DNA from: an uncultured Brevundimonas sp.
GTDB taxonomy: Bacteria > Pseudomonadota > Alphaproteobacteria > Caulobacterales > Caulobacteraceae
Length of the DNA: 27,591 nucleotides
NCBI GenBank assembly: GCA_946481425.1
Contig: CAMLNT010000010.1
Location: 1 to 27,591 of the forward strand
Direction of reading: 5' to 3'
The notes below the pieces were generated by a model. It saw only the letters and a list, made by a program, of their open reading frames with translations, ran no database searches and had not been told where the DNA came from. Shown here piece by piece: positions 24,675 to 27,591 of this stretch (the stretch's first letter is position 1; every line of letters begins with the position of its first letter). The position numbers were made by a program, and so were the translations under genes.

Positions 24675-26471
24675 TCAGAAGGCGATCGTGACTTCGACCA
24701 GCGCCTGATGGACGCTGTAGGCTTCGCCCATGCGACCGCGATAGCCGACGCCGATGTCCGCGACACCCCAGCGGGTCGACAGTCCAGCGCCTAGCAGAGC
24801 CTGACCGCCGTCCGGGTCCTCGGCGTCGACCTCCAGCATCTGGGCGGTGTTGCCGGCCAGGCCGACACCGACCAGATCACCCTCGTGGCTCAGGACGTCA
24901 CGGTAGCCCGCCTCGCCCCAGAAGCCGAGCGCGCCCGCGCCGCCCTGCACCCGCAGAACGGCCTCGGCCGACAAGGCGTCGACGCTACGCGCCGCGATCT
25001 GGTGCTGGGCGCCGAAAGGGTTTTCCTCGACATAGCCGTCGACCTCGGTCGATACCCACGACAGGCCGCCGCGCGGGACGAAGGCCAGGCCACCCATGTC
25101 GAACATCATGCCGGCCTCGATCTTGGCGCCGAGGCTGGTGCCGTTGGTCGAGGACTGCGCCACGACGCCGGCCGTGGCCGTCTGACGGGCGATGTCCTCG
25201 TACTGGTCCCAGCTGTAGCCCGCCGCCGCATTGACGAAGAAGCTGCCCGACCGCCAGCCGGCGTAGGCGTCCAGCGAGGCGCCCTCGGCGGTGAAGTTCA
25301 CCAGTCCGAGATCGACATCGCCCGTGCGGACCTGGAAGGCGGCGCCGGCCCGCATGCCGCCGTAGTTGCCCTCGGCCCCCACGATCAGGCCTGAGCCCGT
25401 CATGTCGCCGCCCGGAATCACGCCGCGCGCATCCAGCTCGGTCTGGTCATAGGTGCCGCCAATATAGATGCCGCCCTCTCCATGGAACGGGCCGTAACCG
25501 AGCCGCGCGGAGACTGTATCGAGGGCGTCCGCCCGGGCGCGCACGCCGACCTCGGCCTGAACAGCCGAATGGGCGCCGAAATCGGCATAGTACAGATAAT
25601 CGGTCGCGACGCTGGCGACGAGGCGATGCCCGGCAGCCGTCGGGTGAACACCGTCCCAGAACACATAGCTGTCCGGCGTCGAACAGACTGTTACGCCGAC
25701 AAGGCAGCGGTCCGTCGCATTCGAGAAGCCGAAACGGCCCGGCGCGCCGAGCAGCACGTTGAAGGCCCGGTTCACGTCCATGAAGATGATGTTCGACCCG
25801 GGATTGGCCGCCGCCTGGGCGCTGACCTGGGCGAAGAGGGCGGCGTTAAAGGCGTTGGATGCCTGGGTCGCGAGGCCCTGAGCCGAGGTGCCGCGGAACT
25901 GCGGCGTCGTACCCAGGTTCGGCAGGTTGGCGACCAGGATCGTACCGGCCCCTGCATCGGAAACCTGGTTGATCATGAAGCCCATGTCCGCGGCCGACGC
26001 CGCCGAAACGCCGTTGATGTAGCCAAATGGATCGGCCTGCACCGCCGCCGTCGGCAGGCCCTGGAAGATGTTGTTGGCGCCGCCCCAGATGGTCACCAGG
26101 TCATCGGCATCGAAGGTCCCGCCAGCTCCAAGGTAGTTGGTGATCTGCTGGCGCATCCCGGTCGGGAACGGCACGGTGTTGTCGGTGCGCGCGCCGCCGT
26201 AGGCAGCGTTGTAGCCGCCGGTCACCGCGCCGCCGACTCGAACTTGGGTGTAGCCCAGCAGCTCCAGCCAGACCGGCCCGTTCGAGAACCGGCCCTGGAA
26301 ATAAGGCGGTGAGGGCGGGTTCGTATTCCCCGACGCCGCATAAAGATTGCCGATGTCCGACAGGCTGTCGCCGAACGAGATGATGCGGCCGTAATCCTGG
26401 GCCATGGCGGATCCGGCTGTCGCCAGTCCGAGGGCGAGCGCCGACGCCGCCAGTGAAAGCTTGATGCGCAT
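24675..26471 (-). CDS. GDSL esterase/lipase autotransporter (EstA/ApeE type)
   Basis: 598 residues from ATG 26469-26471, with a perfect GGAGGAAAATCT before it. Signal peptide to about residue 24 (AGSAMA before QDYG). The passenger is a GDSL/SGNH hydrolase: nucleophile Ser36 in ISFGDSLSD, block III GANN (131-134, in WGGANNI) and Asp273/His276 in DGVHPT. A likely disulfide links Cys256 and Cys263. From about residue 330 the protein is an autotransporter beta-barrel rich in alternating Gly/aromatic strands, ending VEVTIAF with the terminal Phe needed for outer-membrane insertion. The esterase therefore sits on the outer membrane and hydrolyses acyl esters, as EstA of Pseudomonas does. The natural substrate is unknown. 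Downstream of the response regulator on the same strand, with 114 bases between. Confidence 0.93.
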   Translation of the reverse strand: MRIKLSLAASALALGLATAGSAMAQDYGRIISFGDSLSDIGNLYAASGNTNPPSPPYFQGRFSNGPVWLELLGYTQVRVGGAVTGGYNAAYGGARTDNTVPFPTGMRQQITNYLGAGGTFDADDLVTIWGGANNIFQGLPTAAVQADPFGYINGVSAASAADMGFMINQVSDAGAGTILVANLPNLGTTPQFRGTSAQGLATQASNAFNAALFAQVSAQAAANPGSNIIFMDVNRAFNVLLGAPGRFGFSNATDRCLVGVTVCSTPDSYVFWDGVHPTAAGHRLVASVATDYLYYADFGAHSAVQAEVGVRARADALDTVSARLGYGPFHGEGGIYIGGTYDQTELDARGVIPGGDMTGSGLIVGAEGNYGGMRAGAAFQVRTGDVDLGLVNFTAEGASLDAYAGWRSGSFFVNAAAGYSWDQYEDIARQTATAGVVAQSSTNGTSLGAKIEAGMMFDMGGLAFVPRGGLSWVSTEVDGYVEENPFGAQHQIAARSVDALSAEAVLRVQGGAGALGFWGEAGYRDVLSHEGDLVGVGLAGNTAQMLEVDAEDPDGGQALLGAGLSTRWGVADIGVGYRGRMGEAYSVHQALVEVTIAF

Positions 26472-26561
26472 AGATTTTCCTCCCGACCGTCTATCGCGGT
26501 TCGTCGGCGGCCAAGATGCGCCGTTCGCAGCGACTGGCAAGGCGCCGCTAGGGAAGCTTTT

Positions 26562-26575
26562 GACGAAATTTCGTC
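26562..26575. promoter_or_regulatory. 14-bp perfect palindrome upstream of the autotransporter
   Basis: GACGAAATTTCGTC lies about 90 bases before the autotransporter ATG and just past the stop of the response regulator gene. It is AT-centred in GC-rich surroundings. It may be an operator for the esterase gene. The short loop-free symmetry and lack of a T tract argue against a terminator. Confidence 0.45.
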
Positions 26576-26585
26576 CGTGTGGCGC

Positions 26586-27272
26586 TCAGGCCTGCAACCG
26601 GTATCCGCCACCGTCGGTGATCAGCAGGCGCGCCTGCCCCTTGCCCGGCTCGATCTTCTGGCGGAGGCGGTAGATGTGGGTTTCCAGAGTGTGGGTCGTC
26701 ACGCCCGCGTTGTAACCCCAGACCTCGGTCAGCAGTTCCTCACGCGCGACCGGCTCTCCGCGCGCCTTGAGGAGATATTTCAGGATCGAGGTTTCCTTGT
26801 CAGTCAGGCGAATCCGCTTGTCCTTCTCATCGGTCAGCGACTTCTGCGCCGGGCGGAACTGGTACGGTCCGATCCGGAACACCGCCTCCTCGGACTGCTC
26901 CACGCTGCGCAAATGGGCGCGTATACGCGCCAGCAGAACCGCGAAGCGGAACGGCTTGGTGACGTAGTCGGTCGCCCCGGCCTCCAGACCGCCGATGGTT
27001 TCCTTCTCGCCGTCAGCGGCGGTCAGCATGACGATGGGCACGCGCACGCCGGCTTCGCGCAGGCGGGCGCAAACTTCCCGGCCATTGATGTCGGGAAGGT
27101 CCACGTCGAGCAGGATCAGCTCGGCGCGACCCTCCGACCCCTTTCTGACGCCATCCAGGCCCGTGGCGACCTGTTCGACGGAGAATTCGCCGGAGAGCTC
27201 CAGCTGTTCAGCCAGCGCCTCGCGCAGATCATTGTCGTCGTCGATGATGAGGAGGGAAGTCGCCTGAGCCAT
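26586..27272 (-). CDS. OmpR-family DNA-binding response regulator
   Basis: 228 residues from ATG 27270-27272. An in-frame extension to 27362 is open but looks non-coding. Receiver domain: acidic pocket DDD (11-13), phospho-acceptor Asp56 in LILLDVDLP, Thr84 in VMLTA and Lys106 in VTKPF. The C-terminal winged helix (about 133-228) has LTDKETSILKYLL and the recognition region TTHTLETHIYRLRQKIEP, ending GGGYRLQA. A partner histidine kinase is not in the window, so the signal is unknown. Same strand as the yggS-like gene upstream (about 100 bases) and the autotransporter downstream; it may control the latter, but nothing proves it. Confidence 0.93.
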   Translation of the reverse strand: MAQATSLLIIDDDNDLREALAEQLELSGEFSVEQVATGLDGVRKGSEGRAELILLDVDLPDINGREVCARLREAGVRVPIVMLTAADGEKETIGGLEAGATDYVTKPFRFAVLLARIRAHLRSVEQSEEAVFRIGPYQFRPAQKSLTDEKDKRIRLTDKETSILKYLLKARGEPVAREELLTEVWGYNAGVTTHTLETHIYRLRQKIEPGKGQARLLITDGGGYRLQA

Positions 27273-27373
27273 ACGCCTATTTGAACCGATGCCGCCCGCT
27301 TGGGCAAACGGCGAGAGCGCTTGAGGCAAAAGTGGGTTCCGGTTCCTGCGGCCGGTGCGCAACCAGAACGCCT

Positions 27374-27591
27374 TCAGGCCCGCTCCCCGAACAGGGCTGA
27401 TCCAATCCGGACGTGGGTCGCGCCGTGACGGACGGCCGTCTCGAAGTCGCCGCTCATGCCCATCGACAACTTTGAAAGCCCGTTCCGACTGGCGATTTTG
27501 GCCAGAAGCGCGAAATGCATCGCCGGTTCCTCACCAGCAGGCGGGATGCACATGAGCCCCGTGATTTTAAGGCCGTGCACATCTCGGCAAC
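27374..27591 (-). CDS. YggS/PLPBP-family pyridoxal-phosphate homeostasis protein (5' end beyond window)
   Basis: Only the C-terminal 71 codons are present; the frame is open to the right edge. Typical family phrases are [41 protein letters not shown], where the Met-Gly-Met-Ser and Arg-Ile-Gly-Ser stretches line the PLP phosphate site of the single-domain alanine-racemase-like barrel. The family buffers cytosolic PLP and has no known enzymatic reaction. An internal ATG at 27578-27580 is not the real start. Confidence 0.93.
   Translation of the reverse strand, partial: CRDVHGLKITGLMCIPPAGEEPAMHFALLAKIASRNGLSKLSMGMSGDFETAVRHGATHVRIGSALFGERA

Noticed and set aside
27316..27340. Second EcfG-like site on the minus strand upstream of the response regulator (GGAAC, 16 bases, CGCT).
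   Set aside because: The -10 half is CGCT, not CGTT, and a second GGAAC overlaps just upstream without a matching -10. One mismatch in the four-base -10 is usually not tolerated, so I do not call it.

Overview
The window is about two thirds G+C, has dense gene packing with ATGA/GTGA overlaps, and carries the gene set of an alphaproteobacterium of the Caulobacterales. Brevundimonas or a close relative is my best guess. This rests on AddAB instead of RecBCD, the AmgK-MurU recycling pair beside tsaE and addBA, long-form dCTP deaminase, S9 peptidases and an EcfG-type promoter. I see no phage genes, transposases, CRISPR arrays or rRNA, so this is mostly core chromosome.

Left part (1-7900). A minus-strand outer-membrane beta-barrel gene runs off the left edge through a run of 27 prolines. 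Next come a membrane-anchored thioredoxin-like protein, a possible 37-residue membrane protein, and a methylmalonate-semialdehyde dehydrogenase gene (mmsA) broken by what looks like a 19-nt deletion. A CASTOR/POLLUX-like ion channel gene diverges from mmsA. Convergent to the channel is a three-gene minus-strand operon (hemerythrin, a 66-residue unknown, SDR oxidoreductase) preceded by an exact EcfG promoter (GGAAC-N16-CGTT), which marks it as a probable general-stress-response unit. A gene-poor stretch (7387-7905) holds two minus-strand terminators and perhaps a small RNA.

Centre (7906-20115). An exported S9 peptidase gene is divergent from a long, tightly coupled plus-strand operon: acyltransferase, tsaE (t6A tRNA modification), amgK and murU (peptidoglycan sugar recycling), addB and addA (double-strand-break repair), with trxA 77 bases further on. 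Every junction from the acyltransferase to addA overlaps.

Right part (20318-27591). A tandem-domain dCTP deaminase gene is followed by a plus-strand operon of three small multi-pass membrane proteins with a common layout and a tiny XRE regulator between the second and third. A perfect 8-bp inverted repeat and a TTGACA promoter precede it. The operon probably continues into a TraB/GumN-family gene and ends at a strong terminator. Then come tRNA-Gly(CCC), a doubtful small ORF, a GDSL-esterase autotransporter, an OmpR-family response regulator and the 3' end of a YggS-family PLP-homeostasis gene, the last three on the minus strand.

The least explained parts are the three-membrane-protein/XRE operon with its candidate operator, the terminator with no assigned gene at 7436-7462, the broken mmsA, and the polyproline tract.
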